From assembly GCA_023417265.1 (NCBI GenBank), contig JAEZFY010000192.1:1-9868 (forward strand): 9,868 nucleotides of DNA. The letters are read 5' to 3'. Below, piece after piece: positions 1 through 5,669 of this stretch. Numbering within the stretch: the stretch's first letter is position 1; every line of letters begins with the position of its first letter. The stretch is from Actinomycetes bacterium. Its GTDB lineage: Bacteria; Actinomycetota; Acidimicrobiia; Acidimicrobiales; Ilumatobacteraceae. A program made the position numbers and the translations under genes. The notes below the pieces were generated by a model that had not been told where the DNA came from, did not search any database, and saw nothing but the letters and a program-made list of their open reading frames with translations.

Positions 1-10
1 CGTACATCAT

Positions 11-96
11 GTGGGTGGCCATCCTCCGGTTGTTGTCGTTGGCTGCACCCGTCAGGAAAACACGGGACAACCAGCAACCGGTGGATGGTCACCCAC
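11..96. repeat. Long imperfect hairpin, non-coding
   Basis: Bases 11-35 pair with 72-96: 22 Watson-Crick pairs, two G-T wobbles (18/89 and 33/74) and one T-T mismatch (25/82) in 25 positions. The stem continues inward: 38-41 pairs with 68-71 after a two-base bulge, and CCCGT at 48-52 pairs with ACGGG at 62-66, leaving the loop 53-61. The wobbles are G-U only if the plus strand is transcribed and would be C-A mismatches in minus-strand RNA, which weakly favours a plus-strand RNA. No T-run follows either end, so it is not a classical terminator. It could be a structured RNA, a small palindromic genomic repeat, or a hairpin ending a gene outside the window. The fold is seen directly; the role is unknown. 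Confidence 0.75.
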
Positions 97-108
97 GAAT
101 ATCCGCGC

Positions 109-150
109 GACCTCCAGGCACTCGCGGGTGACCTCCTGGGCACGCGCGGG
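109..150. repeat. Imperfect 21-base tandem repeat
   Basis: Two adjacent 21-base units, 109-129 and 130-150, share GACCTCC(A/T)GG followed, after a one-base shift, by CAC(T/G)CGCGGG. They lie just downstream of the methyltransferase stop codon, in non-coding DNA. Because the core is itself partly palindromic, the repeat also makes the hairpin annotated at 114-139. No function can be assigned. Confidence 0.5.
114..139 (-). terminator. Possible hairpin terminator of the methyltransferase gene
   Basis: CCAGG (114-118) pairs with CCTGG (135-139), and CAC (119-121) pairs with GTG (128-130) inside it, with four unpaired bases on one side. It lies 18 bases past the stop codon of the minus-strand methyltransferase. 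There is no T-run, and the stem is short and bulged, so this is a weak terminator candidate that may simply reflect the tandem repeat it sits in. Confidence 0.3.
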
Positions 151-156
151 GCTCGG

Positions 157-1473
157 TCAGTGGGGGCGGAGGGTGTTCCACCAGGTCAACAGCGGGGTTG
201 GGTCGGCGAGGGCGTAGGCGGCGCAGACCGCGGCGGCGCAGGTGGCGACGTCGCCGCCGGTCAGGGCGTCGACCGCGGGGGTGAGGTCGCCGGCCGGCCA
301 GGGGGTCGCCGCCAGCACAGCGGGGCTGAGGCGTACGGCGCGGGTCGACAGGCCCGTGCCGGCGGTGGCGTGCCAGGCCAGGGCGGTCGCCACCGGTGAC
401 GTCAACACCGCCGCCAGCTCGTCGACCGTCGCCGGCCCGGTCGGTGTCACCGTCACCACCGGCACGCCCGGCAGCCACGCCCCCTCCCGGTCGGCGACCG
501 CTTCGATCACCCGCGTCTGGTTGGCGACGAGCACCTTCGGCACGAGCTTGCGCGCCGCCCACGCCGGAAACCGCCCCGGGAGCCGGGCGACGTCGACCCG
601 GGGCGCCGCGTACTCGCGCTTGGCGAAGCGCACCGGCCGCGGGCCCCAGTGCCACACGCCCGGGTCGATCAGCCCGCTCGTGACGAGCGGTGGGCCGTCG
701 GCGTCGTCGCCGACCGCGCCGACGAGCGCGTAGTACTCGTCGCGGAAGTTGGCGTTGAGCTCGGCCCGGGCACCGAGCGTGGCGTCGATGCGCAGCTCGG
801 CGATCGCCACGGCCGGTACGCCGAGCCGATCGGTGACCACACGTGTCCACGCTTCGGTGCCGGTGCTGCCGCCGCGACGGAAGCCGAGAACACACACGTT
901 GACGGCCGCGTCGAAGTGCGCCTGCGCCGGCTGCCACCACGACCACGCCAACTCGGCCAGCGCCCCCACCGCACCGCGCACCGGCCCGGCGTCGCGGCAG
1001 CCGAGGATCGACTGCGGCAGCACGAGGGCGACGACACCGTGGCCGGGGTCGGCGAGCCGCGTGGCGAGGGCGAGGAACTCGGCAGCCGCGTCGGCGTACG
1101 GCCCGCCGCCGTGCCGCGAGGCGCGCCCGCGCGTGGTCGCCGCCGCCATCTGCGACAGGAACGGCGGGTTGCCGACGACGACGTCGAACGTTTCGTGCCA
1201 GTCGCGTGCGAGCGCGTCCTCGAGCCGGGCGTCAACTCCTGCGGCGCGGGCTGCGGTTACGGCGGCCGGGTCGATGTCGTACCCGACGAGCCGGCACGAT
1301 GGGCCGAGGCGGGCCGCGACGGCGGTCAGCAGGCGGCCGTCACCGCACGCCGGATCGAGCACGCTGACCAGCGCGTCGTCGCCGCGCTCACCGCGCAACG
1401 CGCACACCGCATCGACCACCTGATCGACCAGTTCGGGCGGCGTGTACCACGCACCGACCAGTTTCCGATCCAC
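157..1473 (-). CDS. N6-adenine DNA methyltransferase (TaqI/Eco57I-like)
   Basis: Predicted 438-residue class I SAM-dependent DNA methyltransferase that would methylate adenine N6 in a specific DNA sequence. Visible motifs are YTPPEL (residues 10-15, typical at the N-terminus of this group), SAM-binding motif I DPACGDG (40-46), the acidic GYDID strand (64-68), and the catalytic motif IV NPPF (102-105). The C-terminal half (about 200-438) has no recognisable motif and is probably the target-recognition region; KLVPKVLVANQTRVIEAV at 309-326 resembles the corresponding part of TaqI-like enzymes. I chose GTG at 1473 because the family motif follows within ten residues and a TACGCT -10 element lies six bases upstream; an open frame runs back to 1605 but would enter coaA. 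No endonuclease gene is visible beside it, so it is either solitary or has its partner left of the window. The target sequence cannot be read from the protein. Confidence 0.85.
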   Translation of the reverse strand: MDRKLVGAWYTPPELVDQVVDAVCALRGERGDDALVSVLDPACGDGRLLTAVAARLGPSCRLVGYDIDPAAVTAARAAGVDARLEDALARDWHETFDVVVGNPPFLSQMAAATTRGRASRHGGGPYADAAAEFLALATRLADPGHGVVALVLPQSILGCRDAGPVRGAVGALAELAWSWWQPAQAHFDAAVNVCVLGFRRGGSTGTEAWTRVVTDRLGVPAVAIAELRIDATLGARAELNANFRDEYYALVGAVGDDADGPPLVTSGLIDPGVWHWGPRPVRFAKREYAAPRVDVARLPGRFPAWAARKLVPKVLVANQTRVIEAVADREGAWLPGVPVVTVTPTGPATVDELAAVLTSPVATALAWHATAGTGLSTRAVRLSPAVLAATPWPAGDLTPAVDALTGGDVATCAAAVCAAYALADPTPLLTWWNTLRPH

Positions 1474-1479
1474 CGCCGC

Positions 1480-1485
1480 AGCGTA
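1480..1485 (-). promoter_or_regulatory. -10 element of the methyltransferase gene (leaderless)
   Basis: The minus strand reads TACGCT, then six bases, then the GTG start. This TANNNT spacing places the transcription start on or next to the first base of the start codon, and no Shine-Dalgarno is present. It overlaps the coaA -10 element on the other strand by two bases. No convincing -35 hexamer is seen. Confidence 0.45.
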
Positions 1486-1489
1486 TGGT
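1484..1489 (+). promoter_or_regulatory. -10 element of coaA (leaderless or very short leader)
   Basis: TATGGT lies nine bases upstream of the coaA ATG, and no Shine-Dalgarno lies between. Transcription would start about two to three bases before the ATG. It overlaps the opposing methyltransferase -10 element, so the two polymerases would compete for the same DNA. Confidence 0.5.
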
Positions 1490-1498
1490 GACGCGCTG

Positions 1499-2416
1499 AT
1501 GAGTGACCGCTTCCTCACGTTCGACCGCGACGAGTGGGCGGTGTTGCGTGCGGCCACACCGTTGACGATGCGGCAGGCCGATCTCGACCGGTTGCGCGGG
1601 ATCACCGAGCGGATCGACCTCGACGAGGTACAGGCGATCTACCTGCCGCTGAGCAGGCTCCTCAACCTGTACGTGAGCGCGGTGCAGGACCTGCAGCGGG
1701 TGTCGTCGACGTTCCTCGGATCGATCGCCCCGAAGGTGCCGTACGTGATCGGGGTGGCCGGGTCGGTGGCCGTCGGGAAGTCGACGTTCGCCCGCATCCT
1801 GCAGGCGTTGCTGGCGCGCTGGCCCAACCATCCCAAGGTCGATCTCGTCACCACCGACGGGTTCCTCTTCCCGAACGCCGAGCTCGCCGAGCGCGGCCTG
1901 ATGGATCGCAAGGGCTTCCCGGAGAGCTACGACACGCGCGCCCTCTTGGCGTTCCTGCGCGAGGTGAAGAGCGGCGACGAGGAGGTGTCGGCGCCGGTGT
2001 ATGACCACCTCGCCTACGACATCCTGCCCGACACGTACGTCACGGTTCGCCAGCCCGACATCGTCATCGTCGAAGGCCTCAACGTGCTCCAGGTGAACCG
2101 CACCGGCGTCGAGTTCGTCAGCGACTACTTCGACTTCTCGATCTACATCGACGCCGACGAGGCCGACATCGAGGAGTGGTACGTCGCCCGCTTCCACGCC
2201 CTGCGGACGTCGGTGTTCCGCGACCCGAACAGCTACTTCTTCCACTTCGGTGAGCTCAACGAAGCGGCCGCCGAGGCCACCGCCCGGCACATTTGGGCGA
2301 CGATCAACGGCCGCAACCTGCGCGAGAACATCGCCCCCACGCGCGACCGCGCCGGGCTCGTGCTGCGCAAAGAGCGCGATCACCGGGTCAGCAAGGTGCA
2401 GCTCAGGAAGTTGTGA
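1499..2416 (+). CDS. coaA: Type I pantothenate kinase
   Basis: 305-residue cytoplasmic enzyme that phosphorylates pantothenate with ATP, the first and usually rate-setting step of coenzyme A synthesis. The P-loop GSVAVGKS is at residues 88-95 (Lys94), followed by TTDGF (118-122, Asp120) and YDHLAYD (168-174, His170). The blocks RWPNHPKVDLVTTDGF and GLMDRKGFPESYD are nearly those of E. coli CoaA, as is the C-terminal ENIAPTRDRA block, and the length is close to the E. coli enzyme (316). The ATG at 1499 is preferred over the in-frame ATG at 1442, which lies inside the divergent methyltransferase gene and adds 19 residues with no family similarity. Type I enzymes are generally feedback-inhibited by CoA; that is family knowledge. 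The last 14 bases overlap the 3' end of the convergent HAD gene. Confidence 0.97.
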   Translation: MSDRFLTFDRDEWAVLRAATPLTMRQADLDRLRGITERIDLDEVQAIYLPLSRLLNLYVSAVQDLQRVSSTFLGSIAPKVPYVIGVAGSVAVGKSTFARILQALLARWPNHPKVDLVTTDGFLFPNAELAERGLMDRKGFPESYDTRALLAFLREVKSGDEEVSAPVYDHLAYDILPDTYVTVRQPDIVIVEGLNVLQVNRTGVEFVSDYFDFSIYIDADEADIEEWYVARFHALRTSVFRDPNSYFFHFGELNEAAAEATARHIWATINGRNLRENIAPTRDRAGLVLRKERDHRVSKVQLRKL

Positions 2417-3119
2417 CCGCACCGGCGGCGAGCCAGCCGACGAGGTCGGCGAGGCGCGTCATCTCGGTGAACCCGCCGGCGTGCTCCTCGACGTGTTCGT
2501 GGCTCCACGTCGTGTGGTACGGCACGTGCACGCCGTGACCGCCGAGCTCGAGGATCGGCAGTACGTCGGAACGCACCGAGTTGCCCACCATCAACGTGCG
2601 CGCCGGGTCGACGCCCCACTCGCGGAACACTTCCCGGTAGGTGGCGGTGTCCTTCTCCTCGACGACCCGTACACGGTCGAACAAGTGCGCCAGCCCCGAG
2701 GCACGGAACTTACGCATCTGGTGAAGCAGGTCGCCTTTGGTGATCACGCCGAGCCGATGCGTCCGGGCCAGCTCGACCAACGTGTCGGCGACCCCGTCGA
2801 GCAGTTCGACGGGATGGCGCAGCATCTCGTACGAGTACTCGACGAGCTGCAGGATCACCCGTGACGGGATCGCTCCGTCGGTCGAGTGCACGGCCGCTTC
2901 CACCATCGACAGTGCGTACGGCTTGACCCCGTACCCCGAGAGCGGCACGTTGCCGACCTCGATGCGGTGCAGGTCGGCGAGCACGTCGGCCTCCGGCGCG
3001 GCGTAGGGCCCCACCAGCTCGGCGTAGAACTGCTCGGCGGCGCTGAAGTAGTCCTCGCTGCGCCACAGCGTGTCGTCGGCGTCGAAGACGACGATCTCGA
3101 ACGGGGTACCCGGCGGCAT
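2403..3119 (-). CDS. HAD-superfamily hydrolase
   Basis: 238-residue haloacid dehalogenase-like hydrolase, probably a cytoplasmic Mg-dependent phosphatase. Motif I is DADDT (13-17, nucleophile Asp13 and acid/base Asp15), motif II is the Thr of VITKGD (Thr127), motif III Lys is Lys156 (VVEEKD), and motif IV is GNSVRSD (179-185, Asp185). The helical segment about 20-110 between motifs I and II is a C1-type cap. This layout fits small-metabolite phosphatases such as phosphoglycolate- or nucleotide-phosphatase-like members, but the substrate cannot be read from the sequence. It is the second gene of an operon: the PAC2 gene stops three bases before this ATG (TGA-CGC-ATG), and with no Shine-Dalgarno visible it probably relies on re-initiation. 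Its 3' end overlaps coaA by 14 bases on the opposite strand. Confidence 0.9.
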   Translation of the reverse strand: MPPGTPFEIVVFDADDTLWRSEDYFSAAEQFYAELVGPYAAPEADVLADLHRIEVGNVPLSGYGVKPYALSMVEAAVHSTDGAIPSRVILQLVEYSYEMLRHPVELLDGVADTLVELARTHRLGVITKGDLLHQMRKFRASGLAHLFDRVRVVEEKDTATYREVFREWGVDPARTLMVGNSVRSDVLPILELGGHGVHVPYHTTWSHEHVEEHAGGFTEMTRLADLVGWLAAGAVTTS

Positions 3120-3122
3120 GCG

Positions 3123-3995
3123 TCAGTCGGTTTGCCCGCGCTCGCGCAGGAACTGTTCGATCTCGGCCGTCAGGGCGGCCGGGTCGGTGTCGTCGAGGCC
3201 GGGTGCGGCGCGGTCGTCGTCGGTCATCTCGTCCGCCATCGCCTCGAGCCGCGTCACGTACGTCTGCAGGTCGTCGTCGTCGCCGATCAGGCCGGCCACC
3301 TGGGCCTCGTAATCGTCGGCTTGGACGGTCAGATCGGTGCGCGGCACCGGCGTGCCGATCATTGCGCACGCCCGCTCGACGAGCGCCACGGCAGCCTTGG
3401 GCGACGAGATCTGGGCGGCGTACCCGGGCACGGCCGCCCACAGCGAGGCGGTTTGCAGACCGGCCGCCGACAACGTGTGCTGGAGCACCCCGACGATGCC
3501 GGTGGGACCTTCGTAGTTGGAGCGTTCGAGCTCGAACCGGTCGACCAGCGCGTCGTCGGTGGCGGTGCCGATGATGTGCGTCGGGCGGGTGTGCGGCACG
3601 TCGGCGAGCAGGGCGCCGAGGGTGATCGCCAGCGTCGCCCCGGCGCGCTCGCAGATCGCGGTGATCTGCTCGGCGAAGAGGCGCCACCGCAACGCCGGTT
3701 CCGGCCCCAGGATCAAGAGCACGTCGGCCCCGGGAAGCGAGGCGGCCCACACGCCGACAGTGGGCCACACGATCTGGCGGCGCTGCTCGCTGTCGAGTCG
3801 CACGAGCGGGCGCACGGTGGCGAAATCGGTGAACCACTCGGGGTCGATTTCGGCGACCGCACGGGCGCCGGCCGAGTCGATCAGGGTGCGCACGGCGTTG
3901 GAGGCCGCATCACCGGCGTCGTTCCAGCCGGTGAACGCGGCCAGCACCACCGGGTTGGTGACCCCGAGGTCGTCGAGCCAGCGCACATGCTCCAT
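3123..3995 (-). CDS. PAC2-family protein (proteasome assembly chaperone-like)
   Basis: 290-residue cytoplasmic protein of the PAC2 (DUF75) family. Conserved features are FTGWNDAGDAA (21-31), LGPEPALRW (96-104), the PHTRP segment (134-138) and SNYEGPTGI (159-167). The family is named after the eukaryotic proteasome assembly chaperone 2; actinobacterial members are common, mostly in lineages with a 20S proteasome, but their biochemical job is not settled. The last 60 residues are acidic and helical (several DDD runs, ending in an EIEQFLRERG-type helix) and look like an extension. It is the first gene of a two-gene unit with the HAD hydrolase. The ATG at 3995 has a TAGGGT element nine bases upstream and no clear ribosome-binding site. 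Confidence 0.9.
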   Translation of the reverse strand: MEHVRWLDDLGVTNPVVLAAFTGWNDAGDAASNAVRTLIDSAGARAVAEIDPEWFTDFATVRPLVRLDSEQRRQIVWPTVGVWAASLPGADVLLILGPEPALRWRLFAEQITAICERAGATLAITLGALLADVPHTRPTHIIGTATDDALVDRFELERSNYEGPTGIVGVLQHTLSAAGLQTASLWAAVPGYAAQISSPKAAVALVERACAMIGTPVPRTDLTVQADDYEAQVAGLIGDDDDLQTYVTRLEAMADEMTDDDRAAPGLDDTDPAALTAEIEQFLRERGQTD

Positions 3996-4003
3996 CCGTC
4001 ACC

Positions 4004-4009
4004 TACCCT
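4004..4009 (+). promoter_or_regulatory. -10 element of the GNAT gene (leaderless)
   Basis: TACCCT lies seven bases before the ATG at 4017, the spacing expected if transcription starts on the A of the start codon. No Shine-Dalgarno is possible in this gap. No -35 hexamer is recognised. Confidence 0.5.
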
Positions 4010-4010
4010 A
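4005..4010 (-). promoter_or_regulatory. -10 element of the PAC2-HAD operon
   Basis: The minus strand reads TAGGGT nine bases before the ATG at 3995, implying a leader of only two to three bases. It occupies almost the same bases as the GNAT promoter on the plus strand (five of six shared). Confidence 0.5.
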
Positions 4011-4016
4011 CCCCCG

Positions 4017-4457
4017 ATGTCTGTTGTGATTCGTCGGGTCGATCGCGCCGAGGCCGTCGATCAAGCCCTGGTGGCGGCGTTCGCCGAACTGATCCCGCAG
4101 CTCTCGCGCACGTCACCGCCGCCGACCGCGACCGAGCTCGCCGAGATTGCCGCGTGCGCCGAGTCCGACCTGTTCGTGGCCGAGCTCGACGGCCGCGTCG
4201 TCGGCGCCTTGACGCTTGCCACGTACCGCATCCCCACCGGTTTGAAGGCGTGGATCGAGGACGTCGTCGTCGCTGCCGAGGCGCGCGGCCACGGTGTCGG
4301 CGAGGCCCTCAACCAGGCGGCCCTAGCGTCGGCACGCGAGCGCGGCGCCAAGCACGTCAGCCTCACCAGCCGCCCGTCGCGCGAGGCCGCCAACCGCTTG
4401 TATCAGCGGATCGGGTTCGCGCCCTACGACACGAACATCTACCGCTACTCGCTCTGA
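4017..4457 (+). CDS. GNAT-family N-acetyltransferase
   Basis: 146-residue acetyl-CoA-dependent N-acyltransferase. The acetyl-CoA pyrophosphate loop RGHGVG (90-95, the R/Q-x-x-G-x-G/A motif) follows the beta-4 strand WIEDVVVAAEA, and the C-terminal NRLYQRIGF block (126-134) is the usual motif B ending. The N-terminal half (LFVAELDGRVVGALTLATYR, about 52-71) is the conserved beta2-beta3 hairpin. The substrate cannot be inferred; small stand-alone GNATs act on amines, antibiotics, tRNAs or protein N-termini. The ATG at 4017 is chosen because a TACCCT promoter element lies seven bases upstream and translation further upstream runs antisense through the PAC2 gene. It converges on the oxygenase-like gene with only four bases between stop codons. 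Confidence 0.92.
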   Translation: MSVVIRRVDRAEAVDQALVAAFAELIPQLSRTSPPPTATELAEIAACAESDLFVAELDGRVVGALTLATYRIPTGLKAWIEDVVVAAEARGHGVGEALNQAALASARERGAKHVSLTSRPSREAANRLYQRIGFAPYDTNIYRYSL

Positions 4458-4466
4458 CGGGTCAGA
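4453..4466. other. Small palindrome holding both convergent stop codons
   Basis: TCTGAC (4453-4458) and GTCAGA (4461-4466) form a perfect six-base inverted repeat around GG. The TGA stop of the GNAT gene lies in the left arm and the TGA stop of the oxygenase-like gene (minus strand) in the right arm. It is too short and GC-poor to be a good terminator and may be a by-product of two TGA codons facing each other. Confidence 0.4.
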
Positions 4467-5163
4467 CGGGTGACGGCACCCGGTTGGCGTCGATCCATCG
4501 CTCGAGCACGGGGCCCGATTCGAAGCTCGTGATCAGGGCGTAGCGGGCGGCGCTGCCGTTGTGCACGACGACGTGCCACAGCCGTTGCGTGTCGACCACG
4601 AACCGCGCGCCCCGGTGGAGCGGCACGCGCCGCTCGGTGGTCGGGTCGGGGAGCCCGTCGGGGCCGTTGTCCATCAGCAGCATGTAGCTGTCGGGGTTGT
4701 CGGTGAGCTCGACCCATGAACGCACGACCCAACCCTCGCCGTCGGGGTTGAAGCGGTTGTTGTCGTCGCGGTGGATCGAGCGGATCGCCGTCTCGCGGTC
4801 CTGCGGCTCGAGCTTGATGATGCGCACCCGCCCGAAGTTGGCGCCGACCGCGTCGACGTAGCGGCGCAGGGTCGGGGCGGTGTCGGCGTTGGTGGTCCAC
4901 AGAGCGTCCTTGTCGGTCTTGCCCTTGTCCCAGAAGCCGCGGCAGTCGAGCTCGCCGTCGGCCGAGGCGAGCGGGGCGAAGTTCGTGTCGCCGCCCGACT
5001 TCCAGTCCATGTACTCGAGCTGCAAGAACTCGTCGGCCGGCACGTCGTGATCGAGATCGCTGAGCTCGACAAAGCCGGTGTCGGCGAGCACCGGCATCCG
5101 GTAGTGGTCGGTGTGGAGCGGGATCTGCACGCTCCAGTGCTCCTGCGTCGGCCAGAAACTCAT
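4462..5163 (-). CDS. 2-oxoglutarate/Fe(II) oxygenase-like (Asp/Asn hydroxylase-like) protein
   Basis: 233-residue soluble protein. The C-terminal half looks like a double-stranded beta-helix oxygenase: SIHRDDNNRF supplies an HxD pair (His131, Asp133), RLWHVVVHNG supplies a distal histidine 66 residues later (His197, less likely His201), and Arg207 in ARYAL could bind 2-oxoglutarate. The spacing fits the HxD...H iron triad, and the segment between (WVVRSWVELTDN...LLMDNGP...VPLHRG) reads like the beta-helix of aspartyl/asparaginyl beta-hydroxylase relatives. The first 110 residues match nothing I recognise and are rich in Trp, Asp and Tyr. No partner gene indicates a substrate. The ATG at 5163 has a TAAACT element seven bases upstream, consistent with leaderless translation. 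The fold call is an inference from motif spacing. Confidence 0.7.
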   Translation of the reverse strand: MSFWPTQEHWSVQIPLHTDHYRMPVLADTGFVELSDLDHDVPADEFLQLEYMDWKSGGDTNFAPLASADGELDCRGFWDKGKTDKDALWTTNADTAPTLRRYVDAVGANFGRVRIIKLEPQDRETAIRSIHRDDNNRFNPDGEGWVVRSWVELTDNPDSYMLLMDNGPDGLPDPTTERRVPLHRGARFVVDTQRLWHVVVHNGSAARYALITSFESGPVLERWIDANRVPSPV

Positions 5164-5170
5164 GGGCGCG

Positions 5171-5176
5171 AGTTTA
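5171..5176 (-). promoter_or_regulatory. -10 element of the oxygenase-like gene (leaderless)
   Basis: The minus strand reads TAAACT followed by seven bases and then the ATG at 5163. It is the most AT-rich stretch of this intergenic region, and no Shine-Dalgarno is present. No clear -35 hexamer is visible at 17-base spacing. Confidence 0.5.
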
Positions 5177-5224
5177 CGAACGCGTCACGACGCCGGGGTG
5201 GAGGCGAAGGTCACATCTGCGCCG

Positions 5225-5252
5225 CGGCGGCAGGCACTGCGCCAGGCCGCCG
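5225..5252 (-). terminator. GC-rich hairpin after the LysM gene
   Basis: CGGCGGC (5225-5231) pairs with GCCGCCG (5246-5252), and GGC/GCC (5233-5235 with 5241-5243) forms an inner stem above a small bulge with the loop ACTGC. It begins just past the LysM stop codon at 5255. It lacks a T-run, as do many hairpin terminators in high-GC actinobacteria. Confidence 0.45.
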
Positions 5253-5254
5253 GG

Positions 5255-5629
5255 TCACTGGCCGGGGACGGTGGCCTCGGGCTCGCACTCGGTGAGCACG
5301 TAGATCCGCGGGTTGGGCAGCTCGATCGTGGCGCCTTCCGGCAGGGCGTTGGGGTCCTTGCCCGGGAAGCGCTCCTCGTAGCGCTTGATCAGCTCGTCGC
5401 GGGGCACGCAGAACTTGGCGGCGATCGCGCTCAGGCTCTCGCCCGACTTGACCGTGTAGAAGATGATCCGTTCGTCGAGGGTCGTCGACGGGGCAATCGT
5501 GGTGGTGGTCGTGCGGATCGGCGGGAGCGTCACGACGGACTCGTCGTCGCCCAGGCCGCACGCGGCGAAGGTCACCGCGGCCACCAGCGCCCCGGCCGGC
5601 AGCGCCACGAATCGGCTCGGCACACGCAT
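5255..5629 (-). CDS. LysM-domain lipoprotein
   Basis: 124-residue exported protein, probably anchored to the outer face of the membrane and binding peptidoglycan. The N-terminus has a lipoprotein signal: basic MRVPSR, hydrophobic 8-20, and lipobox FAAC-G with Cys24 as the lipidated residue. A threonine-rich linker (about 38-50) leads to a LysM domain (about 57-106: YTVKSGESLSAIAAKF ... LPEGATIELP). Cys74 inside the LysM and Cys115 after it could form a disulfide outside the cell. I prefer the ATG at 5629 over the in-frame GTG at 5641, because a TAGTGT promoter element overlaps that GTG and lies eight bases before the ATG. It lies downstream of the PDZ protease gene on the same strand, separated by a strong hairpin, so it appears to be transcribed from its own promoter. 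Confidence 0.88.
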   Translation of the reverse strand: MRVPSRFVALPAGALVAAVTFAACGLGDDESVVTLPPIRTTTTTIAPSTTLDERIIFYTVKSGESLSAIAAKFCVPRDELIKRYEERFPGKDPNALPEGATIELPNPRIYVLTECEPEATVPGQ

Positions 5630-5637
5630 GGCTGGCA

Positions 5638-5643
5638 ACACTA
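5638..5643 (-). promoter_or_regulatory. -10 element of the LysM lipoprotein gene
   Basis: The minus strand reads TAGTGT eight bases before the ATG at 5629, implying a leaderless or nearly leaderless mRNA. It begins immediately after the hairpin that follows the protease gene, so termination and initiation signals abut. Confidence 0.45.
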
Positions 5644-5665
5644 GGCGGCGGGTTGGCCCGCCGCC
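5644..5665 (-). terminator. Strong hairpin terminator after the PDZ protease gene
   Basis: A perfect nine-base stem, GGCGGCGGG (5644-5652) with CCCGCCGCC (5657-5665), closes a four-base loop. It starts four bases beyond the stop codon at 5670. On the minus strand it is followed by TAGTGTT, only a weak T-containing tail, which also carries the LysM gene's -10 element. Confidence 0.65.
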
Positions 5666-5669
5666 GGGG

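Noticed and set aside
1..27. Shine-Dalgarno-like GGAGG followed by ATG codons on the minus strand, suggesting a gene running off the left edge
   Set aside because: GGAGG touches the first ATG and is 12 or 15 bases from the next ones; at most seven codons are visible and the bases belong to the hairpin arm, so no gene can be supported.
11..96. Integron attC site or CRISPR-type repeat
   Set aside because: The arms lack the RYYYAAC and GTTRRRY boxes at the ends, there is no integrase or cassette structure, and there is no repeated spacer array.
1474..1605. N-terminal extension of the methyltransferase by 44 residues
   Set aside because: It would run antisense through the start of coaA, and its composition (Arg/Ser-rich) is unlike the rest of the protein; the family motif starts right after GTG 1473.
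2886..4016. Long plus-strand open frame in front of the GNAT domain that could make a 523-residue fusion
   Set aside because: It is the antisense shadow of the PAC2 and HAD genes, both of which have family motifs; the GNAT domain starts cleanly at 4017 with its own promoter element.
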